Origin: Alphaproteobacteria bacterium
Lineage (GTDB): Bacteria > Pseudomonadota > Alphaproteobacteria > Thalassobaculales > Thalassobaculaceae
Length of the DNA stretch: 64,000 bases
Reading direction: 5' to 3'
NCBI GenBank assembly: GCA_022822665.1
Contig: JAJEAR010000007.1
Location: 1-64,000 of the forward strand
The position numbers were made by a program, and so were the translations under genes. Shown here one piece after another: positions 18,495 through 27,130 of this stretch (its first letter is position 1; each line of letters starts with the position of its first letter). A model generated the notes under the pieces. The model was given only the letters and a program-made list of their open reading frames with translations. It made no database searches and was not told where the DNA came from.

Positions 18495-19678
18495 TGCGCC
18501 GCATCCGTAAGCAGCGTATCGACCTGGCGGTACTCGCCGGCCTCGTCGATCCGGGTCAGGAACACCGAGTCCGATCCCTGATTGTCTCCTTCACCGAAAC
18601 GCATCTGGAATCCGCTCATGTCAATCTCCCCGGCCTCGTACAGGCTGTTGAGGAAACACTCCCGGTTGAGCTGCCGGCCACAGGCTTCCAGCGCCATGAC
18701 GGCCATGCGCCCCGCCAGATACCCCTCGAAAGAAACGAAGTCGGGAACCGCGTCCGGGTCGTAGGTCGCGAGCGCCTGCCGGAATTCGGCCGCAACTCTC
18801 GGCGTGTCGGCAACCGGCGACGAGACGACCTGGGTTACGTACACCCCGACACCGTCCGGCCCGAGTTCGCGGACCAGAGCACTGGTACCGACAAAGGAAA
18901 TGGTCAGGAACAGTGGCGAGAACCCGATGTGGTGCGACCATGTTATCATGCGTGCCACAGGTTCGTAGGCCCCGACCAGAACCACCGCCTCCGGCTTCCC
19001 GGTCCGCAACTGCAGGATTGCCGACTTCACCGCCGTGCTGTTGCGCGGATACACACCGGTCGACACAAGCGCCATGCCGCGCCGTTCCAGCGCACGCTGA
19101 ACACCGTGGAGGCCTGCCCGGCCGAAGGAATCGTTCTGGTAGAACACGCCGATCCGGGACACCCCCAGATCCCGCACCAGGCGTTCCACGATCTCCTCGG
19201 TTTCCTGGTAGTAGGATGCGCGCAGGTTGATCACGTTCTCGAGTGCCGGATCGCGCAGGAACTGCGCTCCGGTGAAGGGTGCGACATAGGGAACACCGGC
19301 TGCGGAAGCGATGGGCACCGCGGACCGCGACGTCGGTGTTCCCACGGCGCCGATCAGCGCAAACACCCTGTCCCGGCTGATCAGGCGGCGCGTGTTGGTG
19401 ATGGCGGCTTCGGGTTCGTACGCATCGTCATGAGAGATGAGTTCAATCCGGCGCCGGTGAACTCCGCCGGCCTGGTTTGCCTCGTGGAACGCAGCCTGTA
19501 TACCGAGGCGCATCGACTGTCCCAGGTCCTGGGCCGGGCCGCTGAAGGCCGCGGACTGTCCGAACCGCACCCGACCCGGATAGACACCGGTCTCGAGCGC
19601 CTGGGCGGTGGGAAGCCCGGCGACGCCCGTGGCCAGCACCAGCAGGACCAGAAACGCCCGGTTCAGGCTTCTCGCCAT
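18491..19678 (-). CDS. Periplasmic type I ligand-binding protein (Peripla_BP_6)
   Basis: This 395-residue exported protein resembles branched-chain amino acid/amide ABC-transporter binding proteins. The signal peptide is residues 1-28 (cleavage near AQA-LE). The mature part has the LivJ-like order: VRFGQSAAFSGPAQDLG, then RRIELISHDDAYEPE, IGAVGTPTSRSAVPIA and GVFYQNDSFGRAGL. No permease or ATPase genes accompany it; instead it is fused by a 4-nt overlap to a TorS-like kinase gene and lies 3 bases after the gene for a HATPase protein. I infer a sensory rather than transport role. The ligand is unknown; amides, urea-like compounds or amino acids fit the family. Confidence 0.87.
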   Translation of the reverse strand: MARSLNRAFLVLLVLATGVAGLPTAQALETGVYPGRVRFGQSAAFSGPAQDLGQSMRLGIQAAFHEANQAGGVHRRRIELISHDDAYEPEAAITNTRRLISRDRVFALIGAVGTPTSRSAVPIASAAGVPYVAPFTGAQFLRDPALENVINLRASYYQETEEIVERLVRDLGVSRIGVFYQNDSFGRAGLHGVQRALERRGMALVSTGVYPRNSTAVKSAILQLRTGKPEAVVLVGAYEPVARMITWSHHIGFSPLFLTISFVGTSALVRELGPDGVGVYVTQVVSSPVADTPRVAAEFRQALATYDPDAVPDFVSFEGYLAGRMAVMALEACGRQLNRECFLNSLYEAGEIDMSGFQMRFGEGDNQGSDSVFLTRIDEAGEYRQVDTLLTDAAQ

Positions 19679-19681
19679 CGG

Positions 19682-20101
19682 TCATCTCCGTTTGAGCAGG
19701 CGGACCCGGTTGTAGTTGCCATCCCGCATGTACGTGGCTTCATCCACCATTGTCTGGACCAGGTGGACGCCCAGCCCGCCGATTGCCCGGTCCTCGAGCG
19801 CCGAGGTCACGTCCTCGGCGGGCGCCTCCGTGAACGGGTCGAACGGTTGGCCCTGGTCGGCGATCTCGATGACAAGGCGCTCGGGCGTCGAGTCTAGCCT
19901 GACCTCGATGTCATGCCGTTCCATGCCCTCGGAGAACCCGTAGTTCATCACGTTGATGACCAGTTCCTCAAGGATCAGCTTCACCTGAAAGGACAGCTTG
20001 GCGGACCAGTCCTGCTCGGCCGCAAGCTCTTCGACCGCATCGTCCATCCGGCGCAGTTCCTGCAGGTCGGGATGCAGGAACAGCTCCAATCGCCTGCTCA
20101 C
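19682..20101 (-). CDS. RsbW-like ATP-binding serine kinase/anti-sigma-type protein
   Basis: This 139-residue HATPase_c_2 protein shows the N box (LILEELVINVMNYGF, near residue 55), G1 (IADQGQPFDPF) and G2 (GGLGVHLVQTMVDEA). Such proteins phosphorylate STAS anti-anti-sigma partners or sequester sigma factors. I choose the GTG at 20101 because it overlaps the stop of the upstream gene (GTGA); an ATG at 20134 would add 11 residues inside that gene. It follows a REC-PP2C phosphatase, the classic partner-switch companion, but no STAS protein is present in the window. Its target is therefore probably encoded elsewhere. Confidence 0.85.
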   Translation of the reverse strand: MSRRLELFLHPDLQELRRMDDAVEELAAEQDWSAKLSFQVKLILEELVINVMNYGFSEGMERHDIEVRLDSTPERLVIEIADQGQPFDPFTEAPAEDVTSALEDRAIGGLGVHLVQTMVDEATYMRDGNYNRVRLLKRR

Positions 20102-21273
20102 GAGTCGTCCCTTGTGCGGCGCAGTGTCAGACACGTGATGTCGTCGAACTGCGGCGCCGCACCGGTAAACTCGCGTACTGCGTCGAACACGTTCCGGTTT
20201 GTCTGCTCCGCGTCCGTCGGCGGTGAATCCCGGAACAGCGCGATCAGCCGCTCGAGCCCGAACTGCTGCTGGTCCTCATCCTCCGCCTCTGTCACGCCGT
20301 CGGTGTAGAGAACCAGGGTATCCCCGGGTTCAAGCCGGATCCTGCGGGCTGAATAGCCGGCTTCGGGCAGCACGCCCAGCGCGATCCCATCTTCGGTCCG
20401 CTCAAGCATCGTGGAACTTCCGTCGGCATGAACCCGGAGCGGCAGGTTGTGACCTCCGTTCGCGTAGACGAGGTCACCGGTCCCCGGATTGTACACGCCG
20501 AAGAAAAGGGTGACGAACATCGCCGTTTCGTTGTTGTTGCAAAGCAGCTGGTTGACTTCCTTCAGCACGTCGGCGGGACCACCGGAAAACCCGATGGTCG
20601 CCCCCTTCAGGAGGGTGCGGCTGGACATCATGAACAGGGCTGCCGGCACCCCCTTGCCCGAGACGTCCGCCACCGCGACTCCGACCCGGCCGTCGGGCAG
20701 CGTGAGGACGTCGTAGAAATCGCCGCCAACGCTTTGCGCCGGCTCCATGTTCGCCGAGATCTGGCAATTCGGCAGAATGGGAAACTCGGTCCGCAGCACG
20801 GTCTGCTGCATGCTGCGGGCCACCTCGAGTTCGTTGTTCAACACCACCAGCTTGTCACGCGACTCGAGCGCGTCGCGAATCATCTCGAGGTGGCGCAACG
20901 TCCGCTTGATGGTGACCTTGAGGTCCTCGAAATCAAGCGGTTTGGTTACGAAGTCGAACGCGCCGCGGTTCATCGCGGTGCGAATGTTCTTCATGTCCCC
21001 GTAGGCCGAGATGATCACGGAACGGATGTTCGGATCGATCTTGGGGATCTGCTCGAGCAGGGTCAGTCCGTCCATTTCCGGCATGTTGATGTCGGACAGG
21101 ACCATCTCGATCTCGCTGTCCTCGTTCAGGCGCTTGATCGCCTCGATCCCGTTGGATGCGAAGACGAACCTGTAGGTCCCTGACCTGATCTCCCGGCGCA
21201 TCCGCTGCAGCATCAGACGTTCCAGGTCCGGCTCGTCATCAACCACCAGGATCTTGCGGCCTTCCCCGTTCAT
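20098..21273 (-). CDS. Response regulator with PP2C (RsbU/SpoIIE-type) phosphatase output
   Basis: This 391-residue protein joins a receiver domain (about 5-125; phospho-acceptor aspartate in VLSDINMPEMDGL) through a helical linker (about 130-175) to a PPM/SpoIIE phosphatase domain (about 190-388). Phosphatase metal ligands are present: GGDFYDVL, VADVSGKGVPAALFM, LVLYTDGVTEAED and QFDDITCLTLR, so it should be active. The ATG at 21273 has GGGAG 6 bases upstream; the open frame continues upstream without motifs. It overlaps the HATPase gene by 4 nt. Expected role: once phosphorylated by the TorS-like kinase, it dephosphorylates a STAS protein to free a sigma factor or other target (inference from the RsbU family). 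Confidence 0.91.
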   Translation of the reverse strand: MNGEGRKILVVDDEPDLERLMLQRMRREIRSGTYRFVFASNGIEAIKRLNEDSEIEMVLSDINMPEMDGLTLLEQIPKIDPNIRSVIISAYGDMKNIRTAMNRGAFDFVTKPLDFEDLKVTIKRTLRHLEMIRDALESRDKLVVLNNELEVARSMQQTVLRTEFPILPNCQISANMEPAQSVGGDFYDVLTLPDGRVGVAVADVSGKGVPAALFMMSSRTLLKGATIGFSGGPADVLKEVNQLLCNNNETAMFVTLFFGVYNPGTGDLVYANGGHNLPLRVHADGSSTMLERTEDGIALGVLPEAGYSARRIRLEPGDTLVLYTDGVTEAEDEDQQQFGLERLIALFRDSPPTDAEQTNRNVFDAVREFTGAAPQFDDITCLTLRRTRDDS

Positions 21274-21408
21274 GGCTGCTCCCACGCTCCACACTCTTGC
21301 GACATTGTCCGGCGCGGCAGCGACAGCATTTCGCAATCCTTCCGTGCCCCGTTTCCTGCCTGACATCCAGACCATGGGTAACAGCGCCGCGAACCGCAGA
21401 CAAGATGT

Positions 21409-24400
21409 TCACGCAGGCTCGTGCGAACCCAGCAGTTCGGCGTAGTACCCGGCGGACCTTTCCCCGGTTTCCCGGATCGACTCGACCAGCACACTGAACA
21501 CCTCGGCACCGCAGGACCGCCCGATAACGTTGCGCGACGCCACCGTCGCCGTGTCCTGGTCGAAATCACCCTCGGCGGCAAGTCTCAGAATGCCCTGAAG
21601 GTTGTGCCACAACCGCGCCGCATCGGCGAGGTCTCCGGCGGCTTCCGGGGAAATCACGCCGATTGTTCCAGCCTTCTCGAAGATGGCAACCAGGTCACCG
21701 GCGAGGATCTCTGGGTGGCTCGAGGCATGTGCCAGCTGCAGGTACTGGGCGATGAATTCGACATCGAGAAGACCGCCCGGTTTGTGCTTGATCGACCAGG
21801 TATCGCTTCTGCCCTGGGCCTTGCGGATCCGGTCGCGCATGTCCCGAATGTCGCGGGCCAGGACATCGGGGTCGCGCCTGCGGGTGAGGACCCCCGTCCT
21901 CACCCGCTCGAACCCGGCATCGAGTCCGCCATCGGCATAGATCACGCGCGCCCGGGTCAGCGCCTGGTGTTCCCAGGTCCATGCCTGCTCGTTCTGGTAA
22001 CTCTCGAAGGTTGTCAGCGAACAGGCGATCGGACCCTTGTTGCCCGACGGGCGTAGCCGCATGTCGACATCGTACAGCTTGCCCTCCGCGGTCGGGGCGG
22101 TGACCGCAGCGATCAGCCGGCGGCACAGCCGGGCATAGTAGGCGTTTGCGACAAGAGGCCTCCTGCCGTCCGACCAGGGCTGGCCCGGTTCATGGTCGTA
22201 CAGGAACAGCAGGTCGAGATCCGAACTCACGGTCATCTCCCTGCTGCCCAGCTTGCCGAACGCCACCACCGCAATGCGCCCGCCGGGCACCTCGCCGTGA
22301 TCGGTGCGGAACTCCGCAAGCAGTCGGGGGATCAGAAGGTTGAGGCTGGCGTCGGCGATGCCGGAAAGCGGGCGCGCGGCCTCCAGCGGCGTGAGCAGGC
22401 CGCGCAGCACGTGCAGGCCGACCTGGAAGACCTTCTCGTGCGCCCACCGGCGCACGACGTCGAGCAGGTCCTGGAAGTCCGCCGCCCGGGTTGCCGCCTC
22501 CTCAAGCTGCTCCCGCATCGCGTCCGGACCGAGCTCGTGCAGGTAGAACAGCCTGACCAGGCCGCGGCGCGCCACTTCCGCGAGGTCGGGATCGGGACTG
22601 ATGTCATCGGGCAGCGCCAGGTCCGTGAACTCGCGGCTGAGCACGCTGTCGAACAGTGTCGGATGGCGCGTGAGCCACTCGGCAAGACGCGGCGCCGATC
22701 CCATGATCTGGACCAGCAGGCCAAGCAGTTCCGGGCGCGCCGAAAGCAGCGACAGCAACTGCACGGCCGCAGGCAGCCGCGACAGGAAGCCATCGAATCG
22801 GCGCAGCGAGGCATCCGCATCGGGCGCGGCCGCAAACGCGGCCAGGATCGCCGGAGCCAGCCGCACAATCAGGTCGCGACTGCGCGGGGACCTCAGGGCC
22901 GGTACCGTACCCGCCTGCCAGCGCAGCACCGTGTCATAGACCCGGTCGGACTCCTCGTACCCCATCTGCCCGAGGGCCTCGACCGAGACAGTGCGCGTCT
23001 CCTCACCCGAAAACTCCAGCGGGCGCCCCGGCGTTGCGGCCAGCCGGTCCTCGAACAGGGCACCGAAGTGCCGCTCCACGGCCTCGCTGTGGCCACGCAT
23101 CACGGTTTCGAATTCACCGGTGGAACCGAAGCCCATGAAGGCAGCGAACTCTTCCAGCTTCTCGTCGCTGTCGGGCAGGGCGTGGGTCTGCTGGTCCTGC
23201 ACCATCTGCAGCCGGTGCTCGACCTTCCGAAGGAACCCGTACGCCCGGCGCAGGTCGTGGACGGCTTCGGAGGATACCCGTCCCTGCTGGGACAGCAGGT
23301 CCAGGGACTGCAGCGTGCCGCGGGTCCTCAGACCGGGTGTCCGTCCGCCCCAGAGCAACTGCTGGGACTGGACGAAGAACTCGATCTCGCGAATTCCGCC
23401 CCGCCCGAGCTTGACATTGTGACGGTGCAGCGTCCCGTCGGTATCCGCGTGCGCGGCGTCGATCTGCTGCTTCATCGCCCTGATGTCCTGTGCGCCGGCA
23501 AAGTCCAGGTGCCGCCGCCATATGAACGGATGCAGCTGCTCGAGGAAGTCGCGGCCGGCGGAAGCGTCACCGCCGATGGCCCGCGCCTTGATCATCGCGG
23601 CGCGCTCCCAGTTCCGGCCCGACTGGCGATAGTAGTTGAGCGCGAACCGGGTTGCGATGGCCGGCGGGGTCGAGCCGGGGTCCGGGCGCAACCTCAGGTC
23701 GGTGCGGAACACGTAGCCCTGGGGCGTCGCCGACCCGATGATGCGGACCAGGCCCTGGGCAATGCGCACGAACATGCGGCGCGTGTCGGTGCGTCCGGTG
23801 GCGGGGACCCGGTCCTGGTCGTAGAGCACGATGAGATCGATGTCGCTGGAGTAATTGAGTTCCCGGGCTCCGAGCTTGCCCATGCCGAGCACGACCAGTC
23901 CCGACCCGGTCTCGGCCTGCACCGGGTTGGGCAGCGCCAGGCTTCCCGCCCGGTCAAGATCGAGCAGCAGGGAGCGGCAGGCGGCCCGCACCGCCGCCTC
24001 CGCGAAGTCCGACAGGGTCCCGGTAACCGCCTCGAGCGGCCACGCGAGGGCAATGTCGGCAAGCGCGACGGCAAGTGCGATCCGCCGCTTGGCCGCGCGA
24101 AGTCGGACCATCAGGTCGGACTCGGACAACGGTTCGGATCCGGCGAGCCTGCCGACGTCGGCCACCACCCGGGCGCAGGCGGTATCCGGTCCCTCGATCA
24201 GCAGCCGGCAGGCAAAGTCCTGTTCGCCGATCAGGCAGCGCGTCAGGTACGGACTGTAGGAAAATACCGTGGTGAGCAGCGGGGCCACGGCGTCGTTGTC
24301 CCGGGCCTGTCCGGCCACGGTGCGGACCTCCGGGTCGGGGTTCTGTTCGGCCGCCTCGCGCCAGCGGTCCCACGAGACCTCGATCGTCTTGGGATCACCG

Positions 24401-24450
24401 GGAACGAACCGCGCACCATGCCGGACCCAGTCGTGTGCAAGTGATGCCAT
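21409..24450 (-). CDS. glnE: Bifunctional glutamine synthetase adenylyltransferase/deadenylase
   Basis: This 1013-residue enzyme adenylylates and deadenylylates glutamine synthetase in response to PII, tuning nitrogen assimilation. Two nucleotidyltransferase domains are seen: the N-terminal deadenylylase (GKLGARELNYSSDIDLIVLYD, about residue 200) and the C-terminal adenylylase (GKLGSREMTVSSDLDLLFLYD, about 750), each followed by a helical GlnD-UR domain. RGGIREIEF and KPGGLLDVEFIAQY are conserved family signatures. Length is typical. The ATG at 24450 gives MASLAHDW; a TTG at 24513 is a less likely start. It is separated from the divergent dimethylglycine-dehydrogenase-like gene by 118 bases, a nitrogen-themed pairing. 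Confidence 0.95.
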   Translation of the reverse strand: MASLAHDWVRHGARFVPGDPKTIEVSWDRWREAAEQNPDPEVRTVAGQARDNDAVAPLLTTVFSYSPYLTRCLIGEQDFACRLLIEGPDTACARVVADVGRLAGSEPLSESDLMVRLRAAKRRIALAVALADIALAWPLEAVTGTLSDFAEAAVRAACRSLLLDLDRAGSLALPNPVQAETGSGLVVLGMGKLGARELNYSSDIDLIVLYDQDRVPATGRTDTRRMFVRIAQGLVRIIGSATPQGYVFRTDLRLRPDPGSTPPAIATRFALNYYRQSGRNWERAAMIKARAIGGDASAGRDFLEQLHPFIWRRHLDFAGAQDIRAMKQQIDAAHADTDGTLHRHNVKLGRGGIREIEFFVQSQQLLWGGRTPGLRTRGTLQSLDLLSQQGRVSSEAVHDLRRAYGFLRKVEHRLQMVQDQQTHALPDSDEKLEEFAAFMGFGSTGEFETVMRGHSEAVERHFGALFEDRLAATPGRPLEFSGEETRTVSVEALGQMGYEESDRVYDTVLRWQAGTVPALRSPRSRDLIVRLAPAILAAFAAAPDADASLRRFDGFLSRLPAAVQLLSLLSARPELLGLLVQIMGSAPRLAEWLTRHPTLFDSVLSREFTDLALPDDISPDPDLAEVARRGLVRLFYLHELGPDAMREQLEEAATRAADFQDLLDVVRRWAHEKVFQVGLHVLRGLLTPLEAARPLSGIADASLNLLIPRLLAEFRTDHGEVPGGRIAVVAFGKLGSREMTVSSDLDLLFLYDHEPGQPWSDGRRPLVANAYYARLCRRLIAAVTAPTAEGKLYDVDMRLRPSGNKGPIACSLTTFESYQNEQAWTWEHQALTRARVIYADGGLDAGFERVRTGVLTRRRDPDVLARDIRDMRDRIRKAQGRSDTWSIKHKPGGLLDVEFIAQYLQLAHASSHPEILAGDLVAIFEKAGTIGVISPEAAGDLADAARLWHNLQGILRLAAEGDFDQDTATVASRNVIGRSCGAEVFSVLVESIRETGERSAGYYAELLGSHEPA

Positions 24451-24568
24451 GTGCCGCCAGTCCGTGCTAAAGGTCTTGCCGCAAGAATTGGGTTGTCCCG
24501 CAAGCGGCGTCAAGCACGGCGCACTGCCGGTTCCGGCGGGCCACCCCGCTCGTTCGGGAGAATACCTG

Positions 24569-26986
24569 ATGGACAGGCAGTTCAGGGTCGTCGTGATCGG
24601 CGGCGGGGTTGTCGGCGCCTCTGTCCTCTACCATCTTGCCAGGTTCGGCTGGACCGACGTTGCCCTCGTCGAACGCTCGATCCTGACTGCGGGTTCGTCG
24701 TGGCACGCTGCCGGAGGCGTGCACGCGCTCAACGCCGATCCCAACATGGCGGCGGTCCAGGCCTACACCATCCGGCTGCTGTCGGAAATCGAGCAGGAAA
24801 GCGGGCAGGACATCGGAATGCACCTGACCGGCGGGTTGTCGGTGGCCTGCGCACCCGAGAGATGGGAATGGCTGCAGTCGGCATACCGGACATTCCAGAC
24901 CATTGGCATCGAGGATTGCCGGCTCATGTCGCCGGAGGAAGTGCGCGAGGCCTGCCCGATCATGGAGACCGGCGACCTGCTCGGCGGATTGTGGGCCGAT
25001 CGCGAGGGCTACGTCGACACCACCGGAACGGTTCACGCGTACGCCGGAGCGGCTCGCAGGCGCGGGGCCACCGTCATCGAGCATACCCGGGTGACCGAGC
25101 TGGTGCAGCGCCCGGACCTGTCGTGGGACGTGGTGACCGAGGCGGGCACCATCCGCGCCGAACACGTGGTGAACGCGGCCGGGCTGTGGGCCAAGCAGGT
25201 CGGACGCATGGTCGGGCTCGAGCTGCCGGTCGCGCCGCTGTCGCACCATTATTTCGTGACCGAGACCATTCCCGAGCTCGAGACCCTCGGGCGCGAACTG
25301 CCCATGTCGGTCGACCTCGAGGGCTTCACCTACATGCGCCAGGACCAGCACGGCATCCTGGTCGGCATCTACGAGACCGATCATGCGCACTGGAACGTCG
25401 ACGGAGCGCCCTGGGACTACGGGTTCGACCTGATCGAACCGGACATCGACCGGATCTCTGACGAGCTCACCATGGCCTTCCACCGCTACCCCGTGCTGCA
25501 GACCGCCGGGGTGAAGCGCTGGGTCCACGGCGCGTTTACCTTCTCGCCGGACGGCAATCCGCTGGTGGGGCCGGTGGCGGAGGTCCCGAACTACTGGCTC
25601 GCCTGCGGAGTGATGGCCGGCTTCCTGCAGGGAGGGCTCGGCAAGTCGCTCGCGGAATGGATGATCCACGGGGAGGCCGAGACCGATACCTGGTCAATGG
25701 ACATCGCGCGCTATGGCGCATTCGCCTCGAACCGTTCGTACATCCGCCAGACCACGGGCCAGTTCTATTCGCGCCGGTTCGTGATGAACTACCCGAACGA
25801 GCAGCTGCCGGCGGGCCGGCCGCTCAACCGCGCGCCGGCCTACGAGGCCATGGACCGGGCCGGAGCGCTGTGGGGCGCGAGCTGGGGACTCGAGGTTCCG
25901 TTGCTGTTCGGACCGCCGGGTTTCGCCGAGACCCCGTCGCTGCGCCGGTCGAACGCGTTTTCGATCGTTGCCGAGGAGTGCCGGGCCGTGCGCGAGCAGG
26001 TCGGACTGCTGGACATCACCGGGTTTTCGCGCTTCGAGGTCACCGGCCCGGATGCCGAATCCTGGCTGGACCGGCTGCTCGCCGCCAGGCTGCCGGGGCC
26101 GGGCCGGATCAGGCTCGCCCCGATGCTGTCCCCGTCGGGGCGCCTGAAGGGCGACCTCACCGTCTTCAACTGGGGTGACGGCACCTGGTGGCTGATGGGA
26201 TCGTACTATCTGCGGGCCTGGCACATGCGCTGGTTTTCCGACCGGATGGATCCGGCGGTCGACCGGGTCGCGGTGAATGACATCTCCGACGGCATGGTCG
26301 GCTTCTCGCTTTCCGGCCCGAACTCCGCGGCGGTGCTCGAGCGACTGGTCGAGCGGGCGAACGGTGACGCCCTGCCTCCGTTCATGGGCTGCTGCAGCCT
26401 CGACGTCGGACTGGTCCGCGCCCGGGTCGGCCGGCTGTCGGTCACCGGCGAGCACGGTTACGAGATCAACTGTCCCGCCGGGGCCCATCACACCCTGCGC
26501 GAGATCCTGCTCGAGGCCGGGTCCGGCCTCGGCCTGCGGGAATACGGGTACTACGCGCTCAACTCGCTCAGGCTGGAGAAGAGCTTCGGCATCTGGTCGG
26601 CCGAGTACACCCAGGGCTACACCCCCGGGATGACCGGCCTGGATCGCTGGATCGACTTTTCCAAGCCGTTCATCGGACGGGACGCGGCGTTGCGCGAGCG
26701 CGAGCAGAACACCGCGTCGCATCGCCTGGTCACGCTGGCGCTGGATACACAGGACGCCGACGCCACCGGGTACGAACCGGTCTGGGCCGGCGACCGGCGC
26801 GTCGGGTTCGTCACGTCCGGCGGATACGGCCACACGGTCGAACTGAGCCTCGCCATGGCCCTGGTGGAGCCGGAGTTCAGCGAAACCGGCCAGGACCTTG
26901 TCGTTCACGTGGTCGGAGAGGCCTGCGGCGCCCGGGTCATCCCCCCGTCGCCGCGCGACCCGGCCGGAACAGCCATGCGCAGGTAG
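24569..26986 (+). CDS. FAD-dependent dimethylglycine/sarcosine dehydrogenase-like enzyme
   Basis: This 805-residue enzyme has the dimethylglycine/sarcosine dehydrogenase architecture: an FAD-binding DAO domain (about 1-375, VVVIGGGVVGASVLYHL), a middle FAO_M segment, then the folate-binding GCV_T and GCV_T_C domains (about 430-800). SSWHAAGG near residue 50 holds the histidine that binds FAD covalently in the family. Such enzymes demethylate N-methyl amino acids and pass the one-carbon unit to tetrahydrofolate. The ATG at 24569 follows GGGAG by 9 bases. The second such enzyme in the window is at 39923. The exact substrate (dimethylglycine, sarcosine or another N-methyl compound) cannot be told. 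Confidence 0.88.
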   Translation: MDRQFRVVVIGGGVVGASVLYHLARFGWTDVALVERSILTAGSSWHAAGGVHALNADPNMAAVQAYTIRLLSEIEQESGQDIGMHLTGGLSVACAPERWEWLQSAYRTFQTIGIEDCRLMSPEEVREACPIMETGDLLGGLWADREGYVDTTGTVHAYAGAARRRGATVIEHTRVTELVQRPDLSWDVVTEAGTIRAEHVVNAAGLWAKQVGRMVGLELPVAPLSHHYFVTETIPELETLGRELPMSVDLEGFTYMRQDQHGILVGIYETDHAHWNVDGAPWDYGFDLIEPDIDRISDELTMAFHRYPVLQTAGVKRWVHGAFTFSPDGNPLVGPVAEVPNYWLACGVMAGFLQGGLGKSLAEWMIHGEAETDTWSMDIARYGAFASNRSYIRQTTGQFYSRRFVMNYPNEQLPAGRPLNRAPAYEAMDRAGALWGASWGLEVPLLFGPPGFAETPSLRRSNAFSIVAEECRAVREQVGLLDITGFSRFEVTGPDAESWLDRLLAARLPGPGRIRLAPMLSPSGRLKGDLTVFNWGDGTWWLMGSYYLRAWHMRWFSDRMDPAVDRVAVNDISDGMVGFSLSGPNSAAVLERLVERANGDALPPFMGCCSLDVGLVRARVGRLSVTGEHGYEINCPAGAHHTLREILLEAGSGLGLREYGYYALNSLRLEKSFGIWSAEYTQGYTPGMTGLDRWIDFSKPFIGRDAALREREQNTASHRLVTLALDTQDADATGYEPVWAGDRRVGFVTSGGYGHTVELSLAMALVEPEFSETGQDLVVHVVGEACGARVIPPSPRDPAGTAMRR

Positions 26987-27130
26987 GTGTTTGATCGAAG
27001 CTCCTTCGACCATGTCCGGCCCCGGCCGGCGCCCGGGCCGTGACACCGCGGTGACGCGCGACCCGCAACCGGCCGACGGATGCGGTCCGCCGCCGTGGTC
27101 CGGAGCCGGCAGTCTCCGGCGAGGCCCACG

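Noticed and set aside
22192..24444. 750-codon plus-strand frame opposite glnE
   Set aside because: It is entirely antisense to glnE, which has clear family motifs. The predicted peptide has no recognisable domain.
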